Shown: positions 6,284 to 14,420, counted from the stretch's first letter. The stretch is 18,366 nt of DNA from Anammoximicrobium sp032229885 (GCA_032229885.1 JAVYAJ010000248.1:1-18366), one strand, 5' to 3'. Notes: generated by a model from the letters alone, not told the origin. Numbers and translations are program-made.

Positions 6284-7225
6284 ATGAAACGCTATGCAAC
6301 GTACCTCACGCTCGGACTGGCATTAGGCCTGATGATGTCCCTGACAACAACGCCGACGGCGGCAACGGCGGCCGACGGCCAGAAACAAATCGTGTTCGTA
6401 CACGGACGCGCCAGTCACGGCTACGGCGGTCACGCCTACGGTCCGGCCTTTCGGATGTTGGCCCGGATTCTCAACGCCAACGTCCCGGCCGTACACGCGG
6501 TGGTTCTTCAGGACGACCAGGATCTGACGCTGCTGGACAAGGCCGACGCGATCGTCCTGGGCAGCGATGGCGGCGCGCTGGTCAAACGCCTGGCGACACA
6601 GCTTGCGCCCCTGATGAACCGCGGCGTCGGGCTGGCGTGCATCCACTACACGGTCGATCCTGGCGACCCTCAGGCCGTCCGCAACCTGATTTCCTGGATC
6701 GGCGGCGCGTATGAACAGCATTGGTCCGTCAACCCGCACTGGGAGGCCGATTTCCGCAGCTTTCCCGACCACCCGGTCGCCCGCGGGCTGAAGCCGTTCA
6801 AAGCCGTGGACGAGTGGTACTACCACATGCGGTTTGTGGACGACATGGCCGGCGTGACCCCGATCCTGTCGGCCGTGCCGCCCGAATCGACGCGACAAGG
6901 CCGCGACGGACCGCACAGCGGCAACCCGCACGTTCGCGCTCGAACCGGGATGGCCGAGGTCGTCGGCTGGACCTACCAGCGTCCCAACGGCGGCCGCGGT
7001 TTCGGCTTTACCGGCATGCACAGCCACTGGAACTGGGCGCAGGACAGCTTCCGCAAGTGCGTACTGAACGCGGTGGTCTGGATCGCGGGCGCCGAAGTCC
7101 CGCCGGACGGAGTCCCGTCGGCGACTCCCACGCTCGAAGAACTCGAAGCCGACCTCGGCCAACCGCGCCCCGCGAACTTCGACCCCGAAGTGATCCGCGC
7201 CGTAATCGCCAAGATGAACGAATGA
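6284..7225 (+). CDS. secreted ThuA-domain protein
   Basis: The 313-residue product has a signal peptide: MKRYA, a hydrophobic core at 8-20, and likely cleavage after ATA-A near residue 30. The rest is a ThuA-like fold, a class I glutamine-amidotransferase-like alpha/beta domain named after a trehalose-utilisation gene. Typical landmarks are IVFVHGRASHGYGGHAY (36-52), the elbow region GVGLACIHYTVD (114-125), DEWYYHMRF (176-184) and GFTGMHSHWNWAQDSFRKCV (241-260). Secreted ThuA-domain proteins are frequent in Planctomycetota, often next to sugar-related genes, but their substrate is not established. The ribosome binding site GAGGAG is 8 bp before ATG, which fixes the start. It is on the same strand as uppP but 326 bp away, so it is probably transcribed separately. 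Confidence 0.9.
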   Translation: MKRYATYLTLGLALGLMMSLTTTPTAATAADGQKQIVFVHGRASHGYGGHAYGPAFRMLARILNANVPAVHAVVLQDDQDLTLLDKADAIVLGSDGGALVKRLATQLAPLMNRGVGLACIHYTVDPGDPQAVRNLISWIGGAYEQHWSVNPHWEADFRSFPDHPVARGLKPFKAVDEWYYHMRFVDDMAGVTPILSAVPPESTRQGRDGPHSGNPHVRARTGMAEVVGWTYQRPNGGRGFGFTGMHSHWNWAQDSFRKCVLNAVVWIAGAEVPPDGVPSATPTLEELEADLGQPRPANFDPEVIRAVIAKMNE

Positions 7226-7375
7226 GCGCCCGCGCCGAATCCCCTGCGTCGACGCACCTTCGCGCCCGTCTCGCACGAGCGCGCCCCGGACGGTCCCAAG
7301 CAAGACATCAGCGTTCCGCGCCCAGGGGCAACGTCCAGCTCGATTGCGGGCGTTGTTTTCCAGAATCGGAATATC

Positions 7376-7399
7376 TCACGGAGCCATAGAGCCACGGAG
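7376..7399. repeat. 8-bp periodic repeat (CACGGAG type)
   Basis: TCACGGAG, CCATAGAG and CCACGGAG follow each other directly, three units of 8 bp ending in GAG. The pattern is related to the arrays at 7568-7593 and 7711-7736. Confidence 0.65.
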
Positions 7400-7524
7400 A
7401 AACAGGGGCCGAGACCGGCGAGACCGGCAGGCTTGTCATCGAGCGAGACTTTGTAAGGACTATCGATCTGACGGATAACAGCCAAGTGCGGCCTTGCTTT
7501 CTCCCGCTCAAACGGACTGTTGCG

Positions 7525-7690
7525 CGCTTTCCGCGGCCAAAGAGTCGTGGCGGCATTGAAAGCGACGCCACGGAGCACACCGAGCACACCGAGGTGGCTG
7601 TTCGCGGCAACGAGTTGTGCCTCATCGAAGCGATCCCCACTCGGCCCCAGTGCCTCCGCGGGATTCCCCGCTTTCCGCGGCCAAAGAGTC
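7525..7690. repeat. 22-bp direct repeat, two identical copies
   Basis: The same 22 bases, beginning CGCTTTCCGCGG and ending CAAAGAGTC, occur at 7525-7546 and 7669-7690, 144 bp apart. Each copy is followed by a GAG-ending short array, in opposite orientations. A partial third echo (TTTCCGCG) lies at 7901-7908. Confidence 0.85.
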
Positions 7691-7736
7691 ACGGCTCGCT
7701 GAAGCGGGGTCTCGGTGTTCTCTGTGTTCTCGGCGG
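7568..7736. repeat. inverted pair of 9-bp arrays (CACACCGAG type)
   Basis: The left array is CCACGGAG, CACACCGAG, CACACCGAG (7568-7593). The right array is CTCGGTGTT, CTCTGTGTT, CTCGGCGG (7711-7736), which on the other strand reads CCGCCGAG, AACACAGAG, AACACCGAG. The two are therefore inverted copies of one motif family about 118 bp apart. A related fragment (CCTCGGCGTCTCTGCGC) lies at 7872-7888. Confidence 0.7.
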
Positions 7737-7911
7737 CTTTCCATCGTTCCGCAGCCGAAGGGATGCAGCAGGCGCAGGGCGTGCTGTCGGCAAAGTTGCG
7801 AAGCCCCATTGAAACACACTCCGGCCTCGTGACTCCTGCGTTTCGCCGCCACGCTCAAGAGGTCGGCGCCCCCTCGGCGTCTCTGCGCTTCGTCGATGTC
7901 TTTCCGCGATT

Positions 7912-7930
7912 GCCGCCCCTGGAGCGGCGG
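7912..7930 (-). terminator. weak hairpin directly after the beta-helix gene
   Basis: GCCGC (7912-7916) and GCGGC (7924-7928) pair around a 7-base loop, with an alternative CCGCC/GGCGG pairing. The hairpin starts within a few bases of the stop codon at 7933-7935. There is no U-tract, so its role as a terminator is uncertain. Confidence 0.3.
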
Positions 7931-7932
7931 GG

Positions 7933-10572
7933 TTAAGGGCGCGTGACGGCGCAGGCGCAGCGTTTGCGCAGCAGGCCGACGGGGCGGGTGTCGATCGGCT
8001 CGAAGCCGAGTTGGAAGGCGGGCGACGTGGGGCGCAGCTCGTAGTTGTCGTCCGCCCGATCCACGAACTGCGGATCGGCCAGGATCGAGTGGCGATCGAA
8101 ACCACGCGCTCGCCACTGGTCGAACGTCGTGCCGCCACGGATCAGCGGCGCCGCGCCGCCGGGCGGGGCGTACAGGTTGTGATCGATGCGGATCACGTCC
8201 GCGTCGATCCGCCCCGTGGCGAACAACAGCGAATCCGCGTTCGCATACGCCACGACGTTCCGCTCGAAGACCAGGCCCGTCGAGTTGTTCGCGAAATTGC
8301 TGACGTATACCTGACTGGTCGCGCCGTCGACGAAGATGTTGTTCTCGACGCGATTGTCCTTGCCGCCCTGCAGCATGATCCCGCCGTGGCTGGAACGGTA
8401 CGTGACGTTGTGGGTTACGGTGTACCCGCCGGCGAACGAGTCGAGGTAGATGCCCCAGGACATGAACACCGGTTTGCCGCCGTCGGACGAGTAGCCCACG
8501 CAGTCGCCGACGACGTTGTGCCCAATGACGCTGTCGCTGCGCAGGTTGCGATCGTGCTGCGTGACCTCGATCCCGCCCGTGTCGTAGGTCTCGAGGCTCG
8601 TGTTCAGCACGCGATTGTACTCGATCCGGTTCCGCAGCCCGGCGCTCTTGAGCGAGATGCCGTAACGCGAGATGTCGTGGATCGTGTTGTGCGCGACCCG
8701 GTTGTCGTCCGTCCCCGGGCCCTCGAGGATCACGCCGCCGACGTGCTTGTACACGAACCCACAGTCGTGAATATGATTGTCCACCACCGTGTTGCCCGCT
8801 GTCTTCAGCAGCAGCACGCCGCCCTCGGCGCCGTTGCAGATGTCGTTGCCGCCAATCGTATGGCCGCCGCCGCCGGGCAGGCATACGGCATACTTGCCGA
8901 TGTTTTGGAATACGCAGTTCTCGATCACGCACGCCGTGGCGTCCGCCACATAGACCACGCCGTCGTTGCCCATCCCGTAGCCTTCGCAACCGTCGTCCGG
9001 CGAGTAGTCGGTCTCTTGGAACGTCAGGCCGGCCAGCCGCAGATGGCTCGCCGAGCGCGCCGAGTCCGCATCGCCGACGATCTCGACTAGGCGGCCCAGC
9101 ACGGGCGCAACGACCGTCGCCAGCGCGGACGGTTCGACGGGCCAGTAGAACAGTTGGCCCGTCTGCCGATCGAGATACCATTCGCCGGGGCTGTCAAGCT
9201 CGTCGTGAACGTTCTCGACGAAATATCGATCCCCGGGCAGGATCGGCGTCAAGCACTCGGCGCCGCCGATCGTGACGCGCCGAGCCGACGGATCGACGCC
9301 GACCAGCGAGACGATCTCTTTGAAGGCTCGGCACGACGACGACTGAAAGATATGCAGCTCGGCGTCGCCCGCCTCGGCCCACGACGGTTTGAACGTCCCC
9401 GGATCGTAGTGGAACTCGGTTTTCGAACCGGCCGACGTACCGGAGACGGACACCTGTTTGCCGTGCGAGCGGGCGAACGTGGCCGCCTGGACAACCACCG
9501 CATGTCCGCCGGGTGCGGGATCGGCCAACGCAACGCCCACGGGCTGCCAGGCAGGATCGTCGCTGAGCGCAAACGCGGCGAACGTCAGCCCGCCCCCTTT
9601 GACGTTCTGCCACCGCAGCACGTGCTGCCCCGCGCTCAGCGTCAGCGTCGCCGTCCGCGACCAGCGCAATGTGCTCCACGCGCCCGTGTCGGGAAGATTC
9701 TCCAGCGGCGTTGGCGATCCCCCGTCGACGGTCATCGTCGTGCGATTGTCCATGTCCGCCCGACCGAACGGGGCGTTCAAGGCGCCATAGTACATCCAAA
9801 ACGCATACTCGCCGTCGGCGGGGATCGCCACGGTGTACTCGAGCCAATCGCCCGGATTGTGGATATTGTTGACGGCCAAGCCGAACCCCTGGATGTCGCG
9901 GGCCGCATACAGGAATCCTTGGCGATACGGATCGCTGGGATCAAAGTTGGGACAGCGAGCCCGGATCTGCCGCCGCCCGACGGCGAACAGCGAACGAAAA
10001 TACCAATCGCCGGCGGCGACCGCGGGCAACGTCGTCACCTGGATCTGGTCCCGATGCGTCCGCCAGCCGGTGATCGGCCGACCGCCGTGCAGAATCGGCT
10101 GCTCGCCGGGAAACGCCTCGTAGCTGATCGGGCACTGGGCCGTGCCCGAATCGTCGGGCGTGAACCGAATCGTGCGGGTCGGGAAATAGTCGCCGCCGCG
10201 AATCTGGACGACGACCGGTTGCGTCAATTCGCCCGAGGCGGCCTTGTGCTGGCGAATCGCGTCGCGAGCCCGCTCGATCGTCGCAAACGGACCGTCGCCA
10301 TCGGCCGGCTCCGCCCGCGTGCCGGACCAATCGTCGTTGCCGTTCGGGGCGACGTACAGTGTCAGCTTGGACGATTCAGCCGCGGGCGCCGGCGCTGCCG
10401 AGACCGTTGGGTCGGCAGCCGCGCGGGCCACGGAACAGGCGGATACACAGACGAGTGCGAGCCCCAACGCCGACGTCAGGCCTAACCTACGCACGAGCGG
10501 CGGCGCGGGCGTCGCGACGCGAACCGAACGAAACGGGGCGACAAACGGACGGCAAGCTCGAGGGTTGAACAT
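7933..10572 (-). CDS. secreted right-handed parallel beta-helix protein with a CBM6-like insertion
   Basis: The 879-residue product starts with a long leader whose hydrophobic core is at 31-46. Cleavage is possible after ARA (49-51), or VSAC (43-46) could act as a lipobox. LYVAPNGNDDWSGT (72-85), PFATIERARDAI (95-106) and IRFTPDDSGTAQCPISYEAF (135-154) are typical of extracellular beta-helix glycan-acting proteins (GH141/GH120-like in layout). Residues about 239-340, from NPGDWLEYTV onward, look like an inserted CBM6/CBM35-type module. FVENVHDELDSPGEWYLDRQ (451-470) and GQLFYWP then resume the family pattern. Residues about 510-800 are rungs of a beta-helix rich in N-x-(I/V) turns, such as NRVAHNTIHDISRYGI. 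Catalytic residues cannot be assigned by eye. ATG at 10572 has GAAAGG 7 bp upstream. The frame is open 535 codons further upstream, but that part is a shadow of the neighbouring gene. It lies 107 bp after the DUF4838 gene on the same strand, so they probably form an operon. Confidence 0.88.
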   Translation of the reverse strand: MFNPRACRPFVAPFRSVRVATPAPPLVRRLGLTSALGLALVCVSACSVARAAADPTVSAAPAPAAESSKLTLYVAPNGNDDWSGTRAEPADGDGPFATIERARDAIRQHKAASGELTQPVVVQIRGGDYFPTRTIRFTPDDSGTAQCPISYEAFPGEQPILHGGRPITGWRTHRDQIQVTTLPAVAAGDWYFRSLFAVGRRQIRARCPNFDPSDPYRQGFLYAARDIQGFGLAVNNIHNPGDWLEYTVAIPADGEYAFWMYYGALNAPFGRADMDNRTTMTVDGGSPTPLENLPDTGAWSTLRWSRTATLTLSAGQHVLRWQNVKGGGLTFAAFALSDDPAWQPVGVALADPAPGGHAVVVQAATFARSHGKQVSVSGTSAGSKTEFHYDPGTFKPSWAEAGDAELHIFQSSSCRAFKEIVSLVGVDPSARRVTIGGAECLTPILPGDRYFVENVHDELDSPGEWYLDRQTGQLFYWPVEPSALATVVAPVLGRLVEIVGDADSARSASHLRLAGLTFQETDYSPDDGCEGYGMGNDGVVYVADATACVIENCVFQNIGKYAVCLPGGGGHTIGGNDICNGAEGGVLLLKTAGNTVVDNHIHDCGFVYKHVGGVILEGPGTDDNRVAHNTIHDISRYGISLKSAGLRNRIEYNRVLNTSLETYDTGGIEVTQHDRNLRSDSVIGHNVVGDCVGYSSDGGKPVFMSWGIYLDSFAGGYTVTHNVTYRSSHGGIMLQGGKDNRVENNIFVDGATSQVYVSNFANNSTGLVFERNVVAYANADSLLFATGRIDADVIRIDHNLYAPPGGAAPLIRGGTTFDQWRARGFDRHSILADPQFVDRADDNYELRPTSPAFQLGFEPIDTRPVGLLRKRCACAVTRP

Positions 10573-10603
10573 GGCGATGCCTTTCGGGCTTTCTCGATCT
10601 TTC

Positions 10604-10647
10604 CCACCGTGCGCGCCAGCCGTTGAAGCGCCGCGCACACACGGTGG
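10604..10647 (-). promoter_or_regulatory. intercistronic inverted repeat between the two large secreted-protein genes
   Basis: CCACCGTG (10604-10611) and CACGGTGG (10640-10647) are perfect 8-bp inverted arms. Inner CGCG/CGCG pairing (10612-10615 region with 10632-10635) can extend the stem past a small bulge. It sits in the 107-bp gap between the stop at 10680 and the start at 10572. It could be a processing, attenuation or mRNA-stability element that sets different levels for the two genes. Confidence 0.45.
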
Positions 10648-10679
10648 ATTATCGCCCAAGCCGCCGCGCACCGCTAGGC

Positions 10680-13565
10680 TCATCGGGCGGGCGGCGCGCC
10701 GTCGGACGCATGTTCGTGCTGCCAAGCGAAGTTCTCCAGCAGCTCGGCCGGCGAGACGCGCAGGTCGTCGCCCGCCAGGACGATCATGCCCTGGCCATAG
10801 CGGCGCGTCAGCAGGAACGGATACGGCTGCGTGTCGCTGGGCGCGGTCGCCAGGACGGTCCAGCCCTCGTGTTCGGCAGGCACAAAGCCGTAAGCCGGCG
10901 TGATCGTGCCGCGCAGACGAGGGACGAGGTTGTGCGGCGTGGTTCCCCAGTCGCCCGGCGCGATGAACGAAGCGATGCGGCCGGCGAGCGGGATTTTGCC
11001 GCACGAGACGACTTGAACCTTCAGCGCAGGATCGTCGAAATAGCGATCCAGATGGATCGGCCAGAACGAGACGAACACGGCCAGCGCCCCGCCGCGGACC
11101 GCGGGCGCGAGGTGCGAGGCCCAGTAGTCGGCCGGGACTTTGTGCGGGCCTTCGGGATGGCGAAACCAATAGGCCGCATAACGGTCCGGGCCGGCCTGCA
11201 GGCGAGCGGCGTCCGAGACGATATGGATCTGCCAGCCGAGCTCGCCAAACTCGTGACGCAGCGAGGCGTTCCGCTGCGCCTCGCGATCCGGCGCTCCCGA
11301 CCACCACAACAACGGACGATCGGTGCGCGCCGCGGCGCGAAACCACAGCACGGCCGGTTCGTGCTCGGGGAACGTCGTCGCCTCGACCGCCGCGCCCCCG
11401 CCATAGCGGCGCACGAACCGAGCTTGCCAGCTCTCGTTGGCGTTGGGAACCAGTCCCAAGGCGGCGAACGGGACGGTCATCTCGGCCTGCCAACGATCCG
11501 CGTCCACCCGCGTGTGGGCCGACCAGGTCGGATTCCAATCGTCTTCGCGAACGCCGACGCTCGAGTCGCGCGAGCTGGACTGGACGCCGCGCGCCGTGAC
11601 GGCCAGACGCCACGTCTCGCCGCTGGCGCCGGACTCGAGCGTCAGTTCGACGCTGTCGTCGGTCGCCACCGCTGCGTCGCCGCCGCTGGCCGCCGCCCGC
11701 AGCCGATCGAGCTGCGGATCCCGACAGGTCCAGTGGACCAGCAACGCCTGGTCGGTCCACCCGAGTTGCGCCTGAGTCGACAAGCCCGCAGCGACCAGCG
11801 GCGCGGGCGCCAGTTCGTGGCGCGTGGCGGCCTCGGCCAGCGCGGCCGGCGCCGCGACGCGCGGCAGATCGAATTGCGGCGCGTCGCTGCCGAGACGCGC
11901 CAGATCCTGCCACTGGCTGAACAGCGCGCGCTCGCGCTGCAGGGAGGCCGCGGCCCGCTCGCGCGCGGACGGGTCGTCGATCCCGGCGATCCGCTGGGCG
12001 GCGGACGCAAAGGCCGCGGCAACTTGCGCACACAAGTCGTCGGTCACTAGGGTCGGCGCAGCGCTCAGCGCATCGCCCAGGATCGTGGCGTGGATCTTCA
12101 TTCCACTCCACGCGCGGTCCAACGCCGCATAGTAGGCCTGCATCGGCTGCGCCGCCGGGCCGAACACGGTCTGGCACCAGTCGCGCAGCAGATCGTCAAG
12201 TTCTTGATCCGGCTGCCACAGCAGGCGGGCGTACAGGTACAGCGACAGGCGATTCTGGATCGCGTGGGCGTACACATCCGGCCCCCCCTTGGGCGACAGG
12301 GACACCTCGGGGATCAGCGCCACGTGCCCCAAGCGGTGGCTGGTCTTTACGGCGTCGGCGATCATGCTCAGAAACGGGACGAAACGGCAGTTTCGCGAGT
12401 AGATGTCGTACTCGTACGCATAGTTCCCCAGCGGCAGGCCGGTGGCCTTCCAGGCCAGCATGGCCTGCATCGTCTGCGCGTTGTGCCGACAGTCGGGGTG
12501 GCCATACGGATGGATGTTGCAGCGGCTATAGCTCGCGTATTCGACGAACTCGCTGTTGCGGATCTGGCATTGTGGCACGTCGCGATAGCCTTGATAGGCG
12601 ATCGTGGCGAACTTCAAGGCCGGGAATTCCTGCCGCAACGCGTCGGTCAGCCGGTTATAGAATTCGAACCACGCGGTCGACACGTCCACGCGGGCACAGC
12701 GGGCACAGCGACAGTAGTCCTGGTTGTCGCTGGGGTAGACGCTGAGCAGATCGACATACGGCCGTTTCCGCAGGTATGCGGCCAGTTGCTCCGCCACAAG
12801 CCGATCGACCTCGGGATGGCTGAAGCAGACGTTGCCGTCGTAGCGTTTGCCGTCGATCTCGGCAAAATATTCGGGATGCTCGGCGAACAGCGCCTTGGGC
12901 AGCACGACGTTGTGCGACGACCACAGCGAGTAAAATCCTCGCCGTTTGTCCTCTGGCGGCGCGGCATGGCGGTGGATGTTGATAAAGTTGCGCCCCATCC
13001 ACTCGCGGAACGCGGCCACGTCGCGCCAGTCGCCGCACAGATGGAATCCACGATACGCGAATCCGGGTCGCTGGTTGAACCGCAGTCCGGGCAGCGTCCA
13101 GCGCTGTCGGGCGGGCATAAACTCGCCGTCCGCGCCCGGCCACAACCAGCGCACTCCCAGCTCGCGTTGCAGAAAGCAGTAGACGGCGTACAGCGCGCCG
13201 CGCGGCTGGTTTCCCGCTAGGTACAGCCGCCCGTCCAGCGTGTACACGGCGACTTGTTCGACCGGATCGGCGCTCAGCTTCAGCGCCGCGGCCCGCACCG
13301 CGATCTCCGGATGATCGAGCGTGCCAATGACGATCGCCGGCCCGGTCGGCGGCACGGCGCCGGTGCGAATCTCGAAATCCGCGCCGGAAATCTTCTTCAG
13401 TGCGCCCCGCAGCTCGTCGGCCGCGAACGTCTCGGTCGGGTCAGCCTGCGGCGATAGATAAATGGCCCATGCCGTGCGGCCGTCCTGGAACAGTGGTTCA
13501 TCGCCTCGCGCCGCCACCGTCGCCAGCGCGACCGCGGCGACCAGAATCAGATCTCGACCAAACAT
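10680..13565 (-). CDS. large secreted multi-domain DUF4838 protein (putative glycan-acting enzyme)
   Basis: The 961-residue product has a signal peptide (1-21, hydrophobic core ILVAAVALATVAA). Residues about 30-160 form an N-terminal domain like those of GH67/GH20 enzymes (ETFAADELRGALKKISGADF; GNQPRGALYAVYCFLQRELG; VRWLWPGADGEF). The DUF4838 core spans about 165-465, with SVYPSDNQDYCRCARC at 275-290 (Cys285, Cys287, Cys290). Residues 475-560 are mainly helical. About 575-745 resemble a CBM9-type sugar-binding sandwich (LLVHWTCRDPQLD; DDSVELTLESG; MTVPFAALGL). The last 200 residues form an alpha/beta domain reminiscent of ThuA/GATase1-like folds, without an obvious nucleophile. ATG at 13565 gives the signal peptide directly; GAGGGG upstream is a weak ribosome binding site. 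It probably leads an operon with the beta-helix gene. The substrate is unknown; the GH67-like N-terminus hints at uronic-acid-containing glycans. Confidence 0.88.
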   Translation of the reverse strand: MFGRDLILVAAVALATVAARGDEPLFQDGRTAWAIYLSPQADPTETFAADELRGALKKISGADFEIRTGAVPPTGPAIVIGTLDHPEIAVRAAALKLSADPVEQVAVYTLDGRLYLAGNQPRGALYAVYCFLQRELGVRWLWPGADGEFMPARQRWTLPGLRFNQRPGFAYRGFHLCGDWRDVAAFREWMGRNFINIHRHAAPPEDKRRGFYSLWSSHNVVLPKALFAEHPEYFAEIDGKRYDGNVCFSHPEVDRLVAEQLAAYLRKRPYVDLLSVYPSDNQDYCRCARCARVDVSTAWFEFYNRLTDALRQEFPALKFATIAYQGYRDVPQCQIRNSEFVEYASYSRCNIHPYGHPDCRHNAQTMQAMLAWKATGLPLGNYAYEYDIYSRNCRFVPFLSMIADAVKTSHRLGHVALIPEVSLSPKGGPDVYAHAIQNRLSLYLYARLLWQPDQELDDLLRDWCQTVFGPAAQPMQAYYAALDRAWSGMKIHATILGDALSAAPTLVTDDLCAQVAAAFASAAQRIAGIDDPSARERAAASLQRERALFSQWQDLARLGSDAPQFDLPRVAAPAALAEAATRHELAPAPLVAAGLSTQAQLGWTDQALLVHWTCRDPQLDRLRAAASGGDAAVATDDSVELTLESGASGETWRLAVTARGVQSSSRDSSVGVREDDWNPTWSAHTRVDADRWQAEMTVPFAALGLVPNANESWQARFVRRYGGGAAVEATTFPEHEPAVLWFRAAARTDRPLLWWSGAPDREAQRNASLRHEFGELGWQIHIVSDAARLQAGPDRYAAYWFRHPEGPHKVPADYWASHLAPAVRGGALAVFVSFWPIHLDRYFDDPALKVQVVSCGKIPLAGRIASFIAPGDWGTTPHNLVPRLRGTITPAYGFVPAEHEGWTVLATAPSDTQPYPFLLTRRYGQGMIVLAGDDLRVSPAELLENFAWQHEHASDGAPPAR

Positions 13566-13659
13566 CGCGTCCGCCCCTCGGAGTCAAGCATTCCTGTCGC
13601 TCGTTGTCGGCCCGCCCATGCAGGCCCTGGTTGTCGTCTGGCCCAACTAGGCCCCGAAG

Positions 13660-13830
13660 CTATGCTCGGCCGCCCAGCACGCCATCAAGACGACGCATTG
13701 GTCCTGGCCTCGCAACAGCGCGGCGCAAGCCGCCCGTTTCCTGGAAATTGAACACTGCCCGAGCCGCCCATTCCAGCCCCCGCTCTTGCCAGAGAGCCAG
13801 TCGCCGTGCTTCCGGATCGCGTCCGTCCAT
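13660..13830 (-). CDS. possible small protein, 56 residues, unrecognised
   Basis: An open frame from ATG at 13830 to TAG at 13660-13662 reads MDGRDPEARRLALWQERGLE and continues with WAARAVFNFQETGGLRR. It is charged, with a plausible amphipathic helix in the first half. No Shine-Dalgarno sequence precedes it and codon third positions are mixed. In DNA of this composition a frame of this length is common by chance. It could be a decayed gene fragment. Confidence 0.15.
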   Translation of the reverse strand: MDGRDPEARRLALWQERGLEWAARAVFNFQETGGLRRAVARPGPMRRLDGVLGGRA

Positions 13831-14338
13831 GCCAGGATCCCGCGGGCGCCTGCCGGTCGTCGCCGCCGATGCGCGTCGTCGCCGCCAACGGTGGCCAAGT
13901 CCTTAGCCCAGGGCGCAGCCCTCGAGAGCGGGCCACGGCGCAATCCGATCCATGCCTCGAAGGATCGCCATTCGTCAGACCGCGAGCGGCGTCGCGTCGC
14001 ATCGCGTTGTAGCATGGCGATGGCGATGGGGTGCGGCCTCGTTGGCGCAGGTGAGGTTACCCCGGTGGCTGCAAACGAGTCGCGTCAAAGCGCGCGATCA
14101 ACGGGCTGATTCCTAGGGAAACCACGGTTTCGGACCCTTGTGTTCCTCGCGCCTGCGAGCGCACCGTAGGCAAATGGATCAAGGCGCGGTTCGTGGAACT
14201 CGTGCAGAACTTGGCCGGGTTGCCGCTTCGCGTTTGTAACGCTGGGGTAAACTAGCGCGACAACCCAAAGATAAAGATGATGGCTGGACAGTGCACGAGT
14301 CGAGTTTTTTGGGGCAAAGCAGAGGCGGGCGCAGGACG

Positions 14339-14420
14339 CCGCGCACGGGCACGCTTTTACCGGTGCGCGGTGGCCGCTGCGTTCGCCGGGTGCGCGAGGC
14401 GCACTGCCCGGCAGACGGGC
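14339..14420 (-). terminator. three stacked hairpins directly after the ferredoxin gene
   Basis: In order of ferredoxin transcription there are three stems. CGGGC/GCCCG (14406-14420) has a 5-base loop. GTGCG/CGCAC (14390-14404) has a 5-base loop and lies one base further. A perfect 8-bp stem, CCGCGCAC with GTGCGCGG (14339-14346 and 14363-14370), has a 16-base loop. The first begins directly after the stop codon. No clean U-tract follows, so these may end transcription or protect the short mRNA from 3' decay. Confidence 0.5.

Larger units (their letters stand above)
7226..7932. other. intergenic region built of dispersed repeats
   Basis: These 707 bp lie between convergent genes and contain no supported gene. 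The perfect 12-bp palindrome TGCGTCGACGCA is at 7245-7256. Most of the rest, from about 7376 onward, is made of repeat fragments listed separately. Confidence 0.6.
13566..14420. other. intergenic region between the ferredoxin and DUF4838 genes
   Basis: These 855 bp contain no recognisable gene. A 56-codon open frame (13660-13830, minus) is listed separately as doubtful. A GTTTTTTGGGG stretch at 14303-14313 carries a six-T run on the plus strand, without a clear stem before it. The promoter of the large DUF4838 gene should lie just right of 13565, but I cannot identify it. Confidence 0.5.

Noticed and set aside
7376..7736. CRISPR-like array in the repeat-filled spacer
   Set aside because: The repeats are 8-9 bp without spacers, or a single 22-bp pair 144 bp apart. 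No regular repeat-spacer pattern and no cas genes are present.
8011..10485. Long plus-strand frames opposite the beta-helix gene
   Set aside because: They are antisense frames kept open by high GC at third positions. No motifs or ribosome binding sites are present.
10573..12177. Upstream extension of the beta-helix frame by 535 codons
   Set aside because: This part overlaps the DUF4838 gene in another frame and reads as low-complexity Arg/Gly/Ala sequence. A signal peptide and GAAAGG support the start at 10572.
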